Shown: in pieces, positions 47,126-58,542 of the stretch
Position numbering within the stretch: the first letter of the stretch is position 1
How the letters are laid out: the number at the start of each line of letters is the position of its first letter
DNA from: Liolophura sinensis
Lineage: Eukaryota > Mollusca > Polyplacophora > Chitonida > Chitonidae
NCBI RefSeq assembly: GCF_032854445.1
Contig: NC_088301.1
Span: forward strand, 4,265,703 to 4,329,702
Direction: 5' to 3'
DNA length: 64,000 nucleotides
Translations under genes and position numbers: made by a program
The notes under the pieces: model-generated
What the model was told of the DNA's origin: nothing
Databases searched by the model: none
Seen by the model: the letters and a program-made list of their open reading frames with translations, nothing else

Positions 47126-50100
47126 ATGTCTCGAAGAATCTCTGTATTGGGTCAAGTTTTGAAGAACTTAAGAAACTCTTTCAGTGCACCCAAACAAACA
47201 GTCACGCTTGTTGGAGAAGATCACCTTGGCAACCGTTATTTTCTGAAAGAAGCAGGTTGATGATCACATACTTACATGCATGAGTTACAATGTGGCTCTG
47301 TGGAGCCGTGTTCATGTAAACATAGCTCCATAGAGCTACCATTAACATACATTGACCAAGTAACGGAGTAACACTATTCAACACTGAGCAAAGAGTTAAC
47401 AATGAAAGTATTGATCTTAGGGACTTAATCATTCTCATATAAAGTCCACTTCAATTTCAGAATTGGGTAAGGTAATTTGCAAACTTATCTTTATTACTGT
47501 CCAACTGAGGGCTGCTTGCACAAATTGTAATTGTAAATTGTATTTACCATGGAGACACATGTTAAAAGCAAATGTTGACATGGTAGTTACAGTCAACTAT
47601 TACTATGATTGCTTTGTGCAAGAACACTTTTAGCCCTGTTATAATTCAGTACAATATTTTGTCTCTCACACTGTGGTCGCCTAAACTATGCCAGCTCTAT
47701 AAATACTAGCAAGTAAACTGAACAGTAATATGACAGTTTACCAATGAAAAGTTCAGTTTTCATTCACTGACTTAAAAGCTCTCAGAAAGTGTCATTTTGA
47801 GTCGAATTTACAATATTTCTTTATGCACACTCACAATGTAACTTTTGTAAGTTGGGATCAGAACATACAAGTATTTTTGTAGATACATGTATGTCCCTGC
47901 TGTCAAAAATCAAGAGTCAAGAAAAACCTGTTTGCTGTTACTGTATAAACGTACATGTAGTACTGAACACTTTTATTTAGATCGATACTTGGCACATTAA
48001 CTAGGCCTTATTGTTTCAGTTTGTTATAGGCTCTAATTATCAAATATTTCAGATCCAAAGAGGAACCTGAGGGGTGGGAGATGGGTGGAGCCTGTTAACA
48101 ATGACCAGTTCAAACCCCCAGAAGTCCCAGTGGAATGGGAAGGTAATTAGGAAAAAGCCCAGGCTTTGTCCATCTAGCCGCAGGGTTGCTATTTTTTTAT
48201 TTATCATGAGTCCAACAGCATTTCCCAAAAGTGCTGCAGACATTTGAATTGTAACTTGGTTCTTGCTGCTTCAGCACCCAGTCAGAACCTGCTGGACATG
48301 CTCTTCTCAGGTGAATTATGAATATCTGACCAGTAGGCCTACTTGTAGACAGCAAAGAAGAGTGGTCGAAAGCCAGAATTACAGTGGATTTTATAAACAG
48401 CAAGCACCATTGTTTGCACAATTTGTATTAGTCTAAGGTTTCAAAGGCATCAGATTTCATCCTCATACTCATAATCTATTTTCAGGCTTGCATTTAACTT
48501 TCTGTATATTAAATTAAAATTTAATTAAATGATTAATATTTAACCACACGTTTTACTAGCCCTCAGCTTTACTTAACTATACTCCAGTCATCTATGACAT
48601 TTCTTCACTCTCTTTCTTGCTGTGTTTTGATGGCAAAGCAAAGAAGCTGTGTTTTGAAGTACCTGTACTGCAGTGTTGGGGTAAAGCCTTAAAGAGTGTC
48701 TGTAAAATAGGATGCATTATTGTATATTATGCGTGGACCACAAGGGGAGCCAACACTATCTGGGGTATGTAATCTGTTGAGTAGTTGCATGAGTTAAAGA
48801 GTTATCCCTGGATGGTTTCAGCTTGGCTGCGTGGCAGGAGAGATGACCCGCCTACTCAACAGGTAACGTGACAGAGTGTGATTAATAGTGGTTAAGAATG
48901 TCCAAAAACTGCTGTTCTTACCAAAATTTTCTTATGGCCTTAGTACAAACTTTTATAATATGTACAACCTACAGATGGTCGTGGGTTTGTCCTGGTTTCC
49001 TCTCACCTTAATGCTGGCTGCCGACGTATAAGTGAAATATTCTTGATTATGGCATAGAACATTAATCAAATAAATAAAAAATAAAGTATATATGTATTTT
49101 TGTATTTTGTTAGACTTTAGTAATTTTACCTGTCTTTTCCTTGAATGTTCTGAGGAAAGAGACATAAGCCTACAATTTATACCATATAAATTATTAATGG
49201 TCTGCCAGCAACCTGGATGGTTGTGGATTTCCCATGGGTTCTACCCACTTTCCTCCCACCATAATGCTAGCCGCTGGTATATCAGTGAAATATTCTTGAG
49301 TACAGCATAAAACACCAATGAAATAAATAAACACATATAAAATTTCTAAGTCATTTTCCACAAAAACATTTTACTGAAGCTGAATTGATGCATCAACTTT
49401 GTTCCATGACTTTTATCAAAATTAAAAATGAAATGCTTACAATTACATGTTTTTGTGAATTATGACAGGAATTGGACAAAAACCATGCTTTGATGTTGAG
49501 GACATTGAGGAGGGCTCAGGAACTAGAAGACAAAAGCAAACAGGTATGTGTGAGTTTGACTACAGTTCTGAAAGAGTCTGTTACGGGTGGTTTTTATCTT
49601 TGTTCTCTAGGAATCCAAGTGTGACCTGGGCTTACCAGCATGGGATTTGAACCAGTGATCTGTGGGTTTGGAGTGTATGCTTCTACTACCAGACTAAAGG
49701 GAACGTCCTTGCAGTCTGGAGGTAGATAGCACTTATAAACAAGAGTATGCAATATTTCCCCATTTGGTTTATATCAAAGGGAACCTGGCCTCTAATCTGC
49801 AGTCTGGACCCATAGCTCATAGGGATGCTATAGAATCGGGCAGACTCTTTCTGTATTAAAGAAAAATATTTTGATTTATCATAGAACTTTGTCATTTCTT
49901 GCTTTATTTGAGGGAACATATGGTTGCAGGATGATTGGGGTTTTTTTTGTTTTTGTTTTGTTTTTTCTTTCTTTTTTTTTTGCTGCAGCTAAAGGGAACA
50001 TTGTAATTACATGGTTAGACCTACAATTAAGACTTGTTACAGATATTTGGGATTGATTTTTTTTGTCTCTTTTTTTTGTGTGCAGGCAGAAGAGCCTTTG

Positions 50101-50633
50101 CTTGGGGAGGGAGATTCTAAACCCTGGGATGGAGTAACATCAGATGCTGATATGAGAGGATGTATGTACTCATAAAGACATTTGTATACATTCTTGTGTC
50201 ATTTTAGTTGTGTGGACACAAGTTGTATCATGTAGAAATACGTTGAGATACAAGATTCAGTTGCTAATGACCATATGGCCATTTTTGCCTTTGTGTGCTC
50301 CAAGACAACATTTTACTTGTTCTTCAGAAGCTCTCTTAAGAGGAAGATTTAATTTGTTTGAACTAAATCTCCATTGCCCTTGTCTTCTGTTTGTTAATTA
50401 TTACATGCATTTTTTCTAGACTAGAAATTTGAATTAGGATTGATATCTTATTACATTCAAATCCTAGGGTGCAGTAATAAGGGTCAGATAATAGTAATAT
50501 CATGGAATTCAAGAAGTTCATCAGACAGATGTATAGTTCACAGAGTGATACATGTGTTTTTCTGTTTGTAGCTAAATTCCCAGTGTATGATGGCATGGAA
50601 ACGACACCTGGCTTGAAGTCAGGAAAGAGGTGA
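47126..50633 (+). CDS. NDUFAF2: NDUFAF2, NADH dehydrogenase complex I assembly factor 2 (mimitin)
   Basis: Six coding exons: 47126-47255, 48053-48142, 48822-48862, 49469-49543, 50086-50161 and 50572-50633. They total 474 nt, 157 residues (human 169). Every intron is GT-AG and the phases agree (1,1,0,0,1). Exon 1 encodes MSRRISVLGQVLKNLR and VGEDHLGNRYFLKEAG, matching the family's VGTD.FGNKYY region. Exon 2 encodes the basic RNLRGGRWVEP motif and VPVEWE. Exon 3 continues AWLRGRRDDPPTQQ, the conserved EWxAWLRxxRxxPPT block. Exon 4 is a helical segment (ELDKNHALMLRTLRRAQELE). Exon 6 ends ETTPGLKSGKR. The protein is a paralogue of NDUFA12 that binds late complex I intermediates in the mitochondrial matrix. 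It has no long cleavable presequence. Exon 3 (41 bp) is easily missed by automatic prediction. Confidence 0.95.
48968..49084 (+). mobile_element. SINE family I, 3' fragment in NDUFAF2 intron 3
   Basis: CAGATGGTCGTGGGTTTGTC, then CTGGTTTCCTCTCACC, AATGCTGGCTGCCGACGTAT and the tail ending ATCAAATAAATAAAA. Diverged from consensus. Confidence 0.85.
49198..49335 (+). mobile_element. SINE family I, 3' fragment in NDUFAF2 intron 3
   Basis: GGTCTGCCAGCAACCTGGAT, CCACCATAATGCTAGCCGCT and the tail GAGTACAGCATAAAACACCA. A second insertion 115 bp after the previous one, in the same orientation. Confidence 0.87.
49625..49705 (-). mobile_element. tRNA-like fragment in NDUFAF2 intron 4
   Basis: On the minus strand TTTAGTCTGGTAGTAGAAGC is followed by a canonical B box GGTTCAAATCC and CCATGCTGGTAAGCCCAGGT. 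A tRNA-derived SINE head or tRNA relic. The stems do not close well enough for a working tRNA. Confidence 0.4.
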
Positions 50634-50639
50634 CAAGAA

Positions 50640-52170
50640 CTGGGCTGGAGAGCACCTGATTGATGAGCTCTTCTCTGTAGTGTAGAATGAGATTGTATGA
50701 AGATTTGTTGATTCTAATTCTCAGGATCAGTGAGAGAACGTATGTGTGTGTTAATGGGGTGTTGAGGGTAGGAGTGGTGGGGATTTCCAGTTCAGTGTAC
50801 ATACCAGATATAAAAACACAATCCATCATTCATCCGCCCTTACCTGCATCCCACTATGAGAAATTAGTATACTCTAAGAAAAGTTACAAATTTTTGCATT
50901 TGAGTGTTTGGTTTGGATCAGCACCATCTTGAATTAATAACCTTTGTTATTAATCTGAGTCACAATGATTCAGGTTCAGTACCTCAGTAAACACACCAAC
51001 AACCTTAAAACCTGCCAGTGACTTCACATTGGATGTTAAAATAAACAGTTGAAACTTATCATCATTGTACGTTTGTTTTTATTTTGTATAAATAAGAAGG
51101 AAGTATTTGTAGGCTGATGGTGAGGAGATGCTCAAATGCATGGAACAGCATTTACTGTGTTATAATAAACACAAGTTTGGTCAAAGACACGTTTTGAAAG
51201 TTGTTGAGCAAGTAATTCGTGATGTGCTTTTAGCAATGATTTCTTAAAATTAGATATCCAGGTTTCAAAAGTCACTAATTCAATCTTGCAGACATCTGTT
51301 TTCATTAAAACAAAAATTTGATGAGAAAGTTGTGAGTTTTTACTCAGCAGTTGACAAGAATACTCATTCAAAGATAAGAAATTGTGTAAATTTTTATGGT
51401 CTCTATATGTCGGTTAAGTGATACAAACACCTGGTTACTGTTATTGCTTGTCTTTGTTATACTCCATTTGCTTCAATTTCTGTTAACAGTCGAAGTTGAA
51501 ATGTCCCCAAACTTACATTTCCAGATGTAGTACGTACAGTGTTGCGAATATTTAGTTGTTTGGAGGTTGTAGAAATAACGCTGAAGACCACTGTTATGAG
51601 AAAATGATATAAGGCAGTACCTGCATAATCTACTCAATTCGGATCAAGGGGGGCAACTCTAAAAGACCTGGGATTTAGAAGGCTTGACTGACTAGTGTTT
51701 GTAGATTGCAGTGTTGCCGGCTGAGGGGAAGGCATTCTGATTGCCTCCTCTGACAACCCTATTGCCTTGTAAGGTTGTATGTGCAAACCCAGCTTTCACT
51801 AGTTCTGCTGCCTTCTTACACCAGGAGTTTTGCCTGGTGTGATTTTCTCCAGGCTTTGTATTTCTCCACTCATGAACTGTCAAATAGGTGAGCAATGATA
51901 AAATACTAGTGAGGTAATAATAAACATAAAGCCATCACTATATATGTATTATAGTTAGTAGTGTATTAACAGAACAGAAGTGCAGTAGTTCAGCTGCTAC
52001 TTATGGACCATTATTTACAGTTATAACTTATATGAGGCAAAACAACTACAAAACTAGTTACTTTTTAACCTGGTTATATCATTAACATGTCTAGCTTTCC
52101 GATTGAGGTGACTGGCGTTATCAGAGGACTTTTGGCTCTGAACATGTTGAGGTTTTAGGAGAGCAGAAAT
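50640..52170. other. 3' flank of NDUFAF2, no further gene
   Basis: Contains the NDUFAF2 3' UTR up to about 51060. Near 51705-51885 there is a repeat-like block with the hairpin ACACCAGG.GTTTTGCCTGGTGT. Nothing coding was recognised. Confidence 0.5.
51040..51045 (+). terminator. Candidate NDUFAF2 polyadenylation signal
   Basis: AATAAA about 410 bp after the stop codon, followed within 25 bp by a GT-rich stretch (GTACGTTTGTTTTTATTTTG) typical of the downstream element. Confidence 0.6.
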
Positions 52171-52171
52171 G

Positions 52172-52345
52172 TTTATTTACTTATTTGATTGATATTTTTT
52201 TGGAAATGATAGAGGGGCCCGAAGGAAACCCACGACCATCCGCAGGTTGCTGACAGACAACCCACGTATGACAAAGGAAGCCCCCAAGACCTTAAAATAA
52301 ACTCACAATGGCTGCATTTGTGAGTGTATGAGAGGCTCTTAGGTC
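52172..52345 (-). mobile_element. SINE family I, diverged and internally deleted
   Basis: Inverted tail TTTATTTACTTATTTGATTG, then directly GAAGGAAACCCACGACCATC (the tail-proximal body is deleted), CGCAGGTTGCTGACAGAC, and on to GAGAGGCTCTTAGGTCAAAG in the head region. Confidence 0.75.
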
Positions 52346-53074
52346 AAAGCTAAAATATAGTTAGTTTTAATAAATATATGTCGGGCCAATATTACTATAG
52401 CTCTTTTCAGAATAGATTGTTCATAAATTGTTAGCGCTACTGTATGCAATATGTGGCAAAAGTTAAAAACAGTTACGATGAATCCTTACGACCAGATTTG
52501 TACGCTTCAAGCAATCCTAAAAGTGGCCACTTTGGAACAGTGTTGGAGTTTCCAGGGTTCCAGGACTACGGTGTCACTGTAAAGGGCATTTTATAGATAT
52601 TACATTTAAATTCAGCTGGCAGAAATATTTATTTTATATTCTTTGGGTTGTTCAATACCCAAAATTATTTCATTCACAATCCTCATGTTGTCAAATGTAA
52701 AACTTCCTGACAGAAGAAATGAATGATTTGGTATTAAGGCCACATGAGCAATATTTCAACCATACTGTTGCGAAAAGGGCCATATATGTACGCCGGGTGA
52801 CGAGGTATCAAGGGAGATCATCCTAAACCACTGACACACATGATTGTCTTCTTATCATCAACTATGGGGAAACAACAGTCCATGCACTTGGATGCCCTGC
52901 AGTGTGAGCGGCAGAGTCACGATGTGAACTAACCGATCTTCCAGGATGAGACCTTTGTCAGTCAACCAATCAGGACTGAACCTGACCATCACCCCGACCA
53001 CGTCTCGTCTTCACCGCCGATGGGATAACAGTTACAACAACTGAACCACGCCACTGCACACCAATCAATCAAGT

Positions 53075-53150
53075 GCATAAAAACACTGAGACTCTCTACA
53101 CACCAGTAGCTTCTCGAGACCTTCACCTCCTCTTCAACCTACAAAAAAAG
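53075..53150 (+). promoter_or_regulatory. Candidate TATA promoter and non-coding first exon
   Basis: A TATA-like GCATAAAAAC at 53075-53084 is followed about 25-70 bp later by a pyrimidine- and A-rich leader (CTTCACCTCCTCTTCAACCT) that ends at a strong splice donor, AAAAAAG|GTAAGC at 53150/53151. A possible short second exon begins after TTTTCTGTACAG at 53351 and ends at AAACAG|GTATGT near 53402, with an ATG in between. No downstream coding exon was identified, so the gene is unproven. Confidence 0.3.
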
Positions 53151-53871
53151 GTAAGCAATTCTCCACAAGCACTATATATGCATCATTAAAGGTTGTGGTT
53201 TGAAGAATTATACTACGGGAGAATCCTGGACGTACCTGAAAAAAGGCTTTTATTCACTGGTCCCAAATTGTATATGTACAAATTGCCAATCACTGTGAAT
53301 AAACAACATGTATCATGCAAGAACACGAGGAAGTTCAATTTTCTGTACAGAATGTGACAATTCAAACCTAACGTAAAATCATGTTACCAAAAGATAAAAA
53401 CAGGTATGTTTTTTTCCACACCACAACCTCACCCTGACCCTCAAAGGACCATAAATATACATATTATGACATACATGTATGTATTAAACAAATTTTTTTG
53501 TCCTGCCAGTACAAGGTTTGTGAACCTTTTCAAGTTATATGTCAGAGACAATCAATTTGACATTACATGTATTAAAGTCAGAATTAAAAAGGTAAAAAAA
53601 AAAAAAAAAAAATTAACAATGCAGCCAAGTGTGGCAGGAAAGAGGTTTGTTTATTGTCCCACGTCATCTGGCCTAATTCTTTCTCGTTTCAAGAACTAAA
53701 TCTATTTGCCCTATAATCTTATTTCTTGAACAATACATCTACATATGTATGAAATGTCACTTAAATTACTGAAACAGGCTCTAGTTGCCTTTACACTCTA
53801 CAGAACTCATGTAACAAATCAGTGTGATGAACAATGCTTCTCATCATTCAAGGAAAAGCCATGTATTTTTT

Positions 53872-53877
53872 TTTATT
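53872..53877 (-). terminator. Candidate SMIM15 polyadenylation signal
   Basis: AATAAA on the minus strand about 170 bp after the SMIM15 stop codon. Confidence 0.5.
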
Positions 53878-54045
53878 AGAGTAATAAAGAGTTACAAGCT
53901 TGAATCCAAAAACTGAGCAAATATACATTCTTTCTTGCTTCACTGTGGACTTGCGAAAGTTATCAGAGTCTTAAAACCAATTGTGATACAAATGGCATTC
54001 TCAACCAATGTTGTATTTCTTTCATTTGATCCTTTCAGAGTCACA

Positions 54046-54276
54046 TCAGTCAGCTTTTTGTCTCTTGGCTTTGGCAATGTTTGCCTCGCGCTTTGCTTTC
54101 CTTTTCTTTTCCTTCTCCTGACTTTCAATTTGTTTTGCTAACTGCCAGGCCAGCAGTGCACTTATTATGAAAAACGGAGACAGGCACAGAAGGACATAGT
54201 AAATAAAATCCCAAGGATTTGTGGCAGCCCATTTTACAACATTTTCAAGGGTTTCTCTCCAATCCCAGCCAAACAT
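54046..54276 (-). CDS. SMIM15: SMIM15, small integral membrane protein 15
   Basis: A single coding exon of 76 residues (human 74). It starts MFGWDWRETLENVVKWAATN, has one hydrophobic membrane segment at about residues 23-46 (FIYYVLLCLSPFFIISALLA and on), then a strongly charged tail with KEKKRKAKREANIAKAKRQK, which matches the family's conserved QENIAKAKR element. The length, the W-rich N-terminus, the single membrane pass and the basic tail all agree with SMIM15, a conserved protein of unknown function. A 5' UTR acceptor (TTTTTGTTTTGCAG) lies upstream at 54329-54331, so the CDS sits in a downstream exon. It is tail-to-tail with NDUFAF2, as in human. Confidence 0.95.
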   Translation of the reverse strand: MFGWDWRETLENVVKWAATNPWDFIYYVLLCLSPFFIISALLAWQLAKQIESQEKEKKRKAKREANIAKAKRQKAD

Positions 54277-54328
54277 CTTAGATCACACAATTTTTGTCTA
54301 TAACTCTGATCGATGGAATAGTGAAAAT
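54277..54328 (-). other. SMIM15: 5' UTR part of the SMIM15 coding exon
   Basis: 52 bases between the acceptor (pyrimidine tract plus GCAG at 54329-54331) and the ATG. The exon ends in the ORF above. The upstream partner exon may be 55295-55533. Confidence 0.55.
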
Positions 54329-55294
54329 CTGCAAAACAAAAAAATAACATTGAAAAAAAGTCTATCTCACCAGCTCTTAATGGCAGGTGGCAATAAATCT
54401 TAAGTGCACTATCTGAGAAATAGATGTGTGTCCAGTGTTGACAAATGAAAAATACCAATGGTGTCTTTTCCAAATGTTAACAAACAGTCAGGGGTTTTTG
54501 TTTGTTCTGTATTTTCCAAATATTAAGAAAACACTTTCACATACAGATTATGTTCACTGTTTATGCTGTATTGGTTATAGAGAAGAAACCGACCTCCAGT
54601 GAACTTTGACAAACCAGAAACCACCTAGGCTAACGAATTAGACCCTGCGTACCAAAATCTTAGTATAAATCATCTGCCTACGGAACTGTAAAAGGGACAT
54701 GGCATTTTCTTTTCTTGTTTGTTTTTTTAACTGTGTGTTTTTCATTTTTTCCACTTTTGCACAGTTTTTCCTTTTCTTCAAGCTGGCTCAATAAAAAAAG
54801 AAAAACTCGACGAAAAAGCGATTGAGTTGTATTCTTCTTAAGCACACAAAGAAAAAATAAAAACTCACAGAAAAATATCTCTGGCCCCCAGATAATCAGC
54901 TGATCGGCCAGACACGGATGCTTAAAAAAAAAAAAATCCTCCTGCAAAAGTGGAAAATGTTTCTTAAAAAAGCAGTTATAAAAGAAAAACGCCATGATGG
55001 CCGTATCAACTTCACACACTACAGCTGTAGTAGAAAAGAAATAATTTAAAAGTATGCTGTCCAATAGATTTAAAAATTGTGTTATCTTTCCAACAAGTCT
55101 GGTATTCACTTGAGTAAGCTGTTAAATACAGAAATTGTTGAAAAACGATCAACAACTAGACATAACATTTTGTGTCATACTACAATACACTCAAGGCATC
55201 ATTCAATGGCCAATTTTCGTCATGTTGACGCTCATATGTTTTGTGGAATAACATTATTCTATCCACCAAGAAGTGGCTGCGCAGTTACACTCAC

Positions 55295-55600
55295 CAACAA
55301 ATGAACTTGCTTGTCAAATCACTGATGTCTGTCTGCAAAACCCCGACTGTCTGGTAAAATTTGTGGATATATTTATCATAGTCACAGGGAGTCAGTGAAT
55401 CATACAAAATGTCAACCCCTTTATACTCTAAGTATCCAAAGGGACCTAACACATGTGACATGAATAAAACTTGGGGTAAAGCGACAAGAGCCCTGGTTTC
55501 AGTGATTTCGTGTGACAAGTTGCCCACTATCATACTCTCGTCGTTAGCTGCCCTAGTTTGTACACTCCAATACTGTGGTCTTTTTAAGACATTTCAGTAG
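55295..55600 (-). other. Candidate upstream exon of SMIM15 with an 80-codon ORF
   Basis: On the minus strand an ORF starts at 55533 (MIVGNLSHEITETRALVALP) and reads through GPFGYLEYKGVDILYDSL to SKFIC. It reaches a strong donor TTG|GTGAGT at 55295/55294. If spliced to the SMIM15 acceptor at 54328, the ORF closes at the junction (TG plus A gives TGA), making a 5' leader exon with an upstream ORF. The peptide matches nothing I recognise. It could instead be the first exon of another gene or chance. Confidence 0.3.
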
Positions 55601-55840
55601 GAATACAATTCAATATTTATTGGAAGACTCGGCTACGGTATATCCTGAATATTGTAATTGAAATATATAGATCATGTATATCCAACAAAGATATATATAA
55701 ATTGGAAACAGTTGTTCAATGATAGAATAGGCAAAACGTAAGAAAATATATAAATGAGACATTGTCATGTTATTTTTTTGTTTTTGTTTTTCGCTTTTGT
55801 TTTTTTTTTGTTTGTTTGTTTGTTTTTTTTTTTTGGTTTT

Positions 55841-55881
55841 TATTATTATTATTATTGTTGTTGTTGTTGTTATTGTTGTTG
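55841..55881. repeat. ATT/GTT trinucleotide microsatellite
   Basis: TATTATTATT runs into GTTGTTGTTG with one ATT interruption; a T-rich tract (TTTG repeats) precedes it. Confidence 0.9.
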
Positions 55882-56960
55882 AACGACAAAGACAAGCTGT
55901 GTACGCTAGGGTGAGAGGGGAGGGATACGGTGGCCCGTTAGTGCCATTCGAAATTTTAAACTTTTTGTACTAATAGACAATAATTGAGATGACTTTATAA
56001 TGAAGCTTATCATTATGAACAAAGAATCTAAAGTAGGAAGGAAATGGACACAGAAACCAAAACAGTTTACACAAAATTAATAAACTGACCTGAAAACGAA
56101 AAACAGCGATGGAAACGTTTTCTCCGCGATGTAAACCATTTCTCCACCTTTTCACCGAGGGGAAAACGTTTACACTGCAGAGAAAACGTTTTTCACTGCT
56201 TCTCGAAGTCTGTAGCTGAATTTATCGATAATATTTTATGCCTGCGTTAATTCCCTCTCCATATAGGACCTACTTTAAATTCTTTATTCATAATGAAAAG
56301 CTTTCTTTAGAAAAACCTTGAACCACGGTTAACCATCAGAAAAGGTGAATGGCAATAACAGGTCACCGTAGAGGGGCTCATTCTCACTATAGTCCTACCA
56401 CAAGGTTGCAGTGAACTGAAAGAGGACCGTTGATATTAACGCGAAACAGTGCAAAAGTTAGAAAAGTATCGCTTGATTACTATCTCAGTAAATTTCCAAA
56501 TTAGCTTATTTACTCAAATGCATAGCGTTTAAGCAGTTTTATAAAGCCTATACGGCTATAAATGACGTTTGAGTTGCCTGAGAGTTAGATATGGGTCTAC
56601 ATCTAATATTTGTTCGATCAATATTGACCCCCGGGCCCACTTGGTGCGTGGTCGTAAGCAGGTGTTAGTGATATAGCCTACCTGAGATCTGTTATCCCTG
56701 ACTCCCGTCTCTGTGTAAACTCTCCTGTCATCTTAACAAAACATATCTTTACTCGCAAAATCTGTACGTGCTTATGTCTATGCCAAACACTATATATGAA
56801 CAACCGTTTTGATAACCTCCTTTCAACCATTTGTTTACTTTAACAAAGGGACTACTTCTCTGAAACTTCGGCTATACATCTGTGATGTGACGGGTATATA
56901 CGACTAAATAGACTAATAATGGTCATATAGGCCTAGTATTTATAGATCCATATATGCAGT

Positions 56961-57556
56961 ATATCGGGTGGGCATAACAGATGGGCCGTACTTTGATGCT
57001 ACATTGCTCCATTATCCTGTGTTCAAGCCCTTTCAAACATGATGGCATTGTTTTTGTTAATATACTGACCAATTTTCAAGGTCATAGCTTGAGTAGTCTC
57101 TACACAGGGTTAAAATGAAAACATGGTCTCAAAATCGCGCGTTCCGGTGACCCACATTGCACCACCTATCAGGTGTCATGAGTAGAGTGCGCTCTGCACC
57201 TGTGTGACATGCGTCAATTAAGTGTCGTCTGGCTCTATTGTCAGAGAAACCCTTCTGCCAGGTAGGCGCAAGTTTTGCTGAATCAAGGTGGTTTTCTCTG
57301 CGGTAGACAATGAATTGATCACCTTTTCAAGTAAAACAAGGTAGAACATCATTTTGAAATGTCCGGAACATGCGTTTTTGACTCTATTTTGATTTTGGTC
57401 CCATGAACAGTAATCTTAAAGGATGAAAGTGAAATTTGGTCTGTTTACTTAGGACATAATGGCTTTTAAGTGTGTAATTTTTTAGAAGCTGACGTAAGAG
57501 GGTTTTGGAGATATTGAGTGTCAAAGTACGGCCCATTTTTTATGCCCACCCGAGAT
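56961..57556. mobile_element. 590-bp foldback DNA element with 33-bp inverted ends
   Basis: The ends CGGGTGGGCATAACAGATGG plus GCCGTACTTTGA (56965-56996) and their complement (57521-57553) differ at only two or three positions. ATAT lies outside both ends as a possible target duplication. The interior has no transposase ORF, so it is non-autonomous. It contains an imperfect palindrome around CAGGTGTCATGAGTAGAGTG. The superfamily is not assignable from the ends alone. Confidence 0.8.
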
Positions 57557-57560
57557 ATAT

Positions 57561-57685
57561 TGACACATCACCCGAGCTCTGTTTGGTTTCCTACCACTCC
57601 AATACACCCTGACCGACGTCGTATAAGTGAAATATTCCTGAGTACGGCGAAAAACATGAATCAAGTAAATAAACAAGTAATATAT
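57561..57685 (+). mobile_element. SINE family I, 3' fragment
   Basis: CACCCGAGCTCTGTTTGGTT, GACCGACGTCGTATAAGTGA and the tail GAGTACGGCGAAAAACATGA ending in AAGTAAATAAACAAG. It lies immediately beside the foldback element. Confidence 0.8.
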
Positions 57686-58542
57686 TGTCAGTTGTTTGAT
57701 TGTGTCTATGAGCTACCGGTGTGGTGTATGGTTAAGGACTTGATTGGCTTAATTAATAGGTTTGATAAATAGACGTCAATTCTCTATCGGTGTGCTCTAT
57801 ATATACTCTGCAGTAGAGGTCTGTGGAGTTTTTCGTGTTGAAAAGACATCTTTAAAGGATATCCACGTGAAGCTTTCAAGTGGACTGACATTTGTATTGT
57901 TAAAGCCCCATTAAAACTCAATGTTGTCGCCTGTCAGGACTCGAAGTGGAATTTAACCAGGAAAAACTCGATGAAAGAACTCTATGTCGACTTTTTCAGC
58001 TTGACGTTGCGTGTTGATTTCGGTTGGCGAGTTTTATTAGAACCACTGAACATGTGCAAGGAGCATCTGGTTTCAACAGCTTATAGTTGCGCCATTTTCC
58101 TTTATGTTTGTTTTGGTTTGAATGTCTACCTCATATTCATGTACTTCGGAATACCCGTACATAAGAATAGATGTATGGGCCTACCTTCTTTTTATTCAAA
58201 CCGTGGGAAATACAAAAGTAAAATGTCATGTAATATGTTCACGGAGTACATACCATGTAGTTTACACTTCACGATGCAGATGAGTAGAAATAACATTTCG
58301 TTAGGCACAATAATTTCTAAGCAAATCGCTGTTTTATCATGTTGTTTTATTGTATAATGCAGAATCAAGCCTGTGTCTTGATTTGGACCACACGGCATAA
58401 CTATACAGTCATATAACTTCAACTTCATCTGAATCCCATTTTCCTCAGTATTTACGTAAACTTCTATCTTGAATACATAAAAAACGGATATGTTGGTTAT
58501 ACAACTGGAAACTTCAGCCAGACTAGCTATTTTGGGAACTGT

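Noticed and set aside
57971-58357. 128-codon plus-strand ORF starting MKELYVDFFSLTLRVDF
   Set aside because: No recognisable family, no splice or promoter support, and the composition is like translated AT-rich intergenic DNA.
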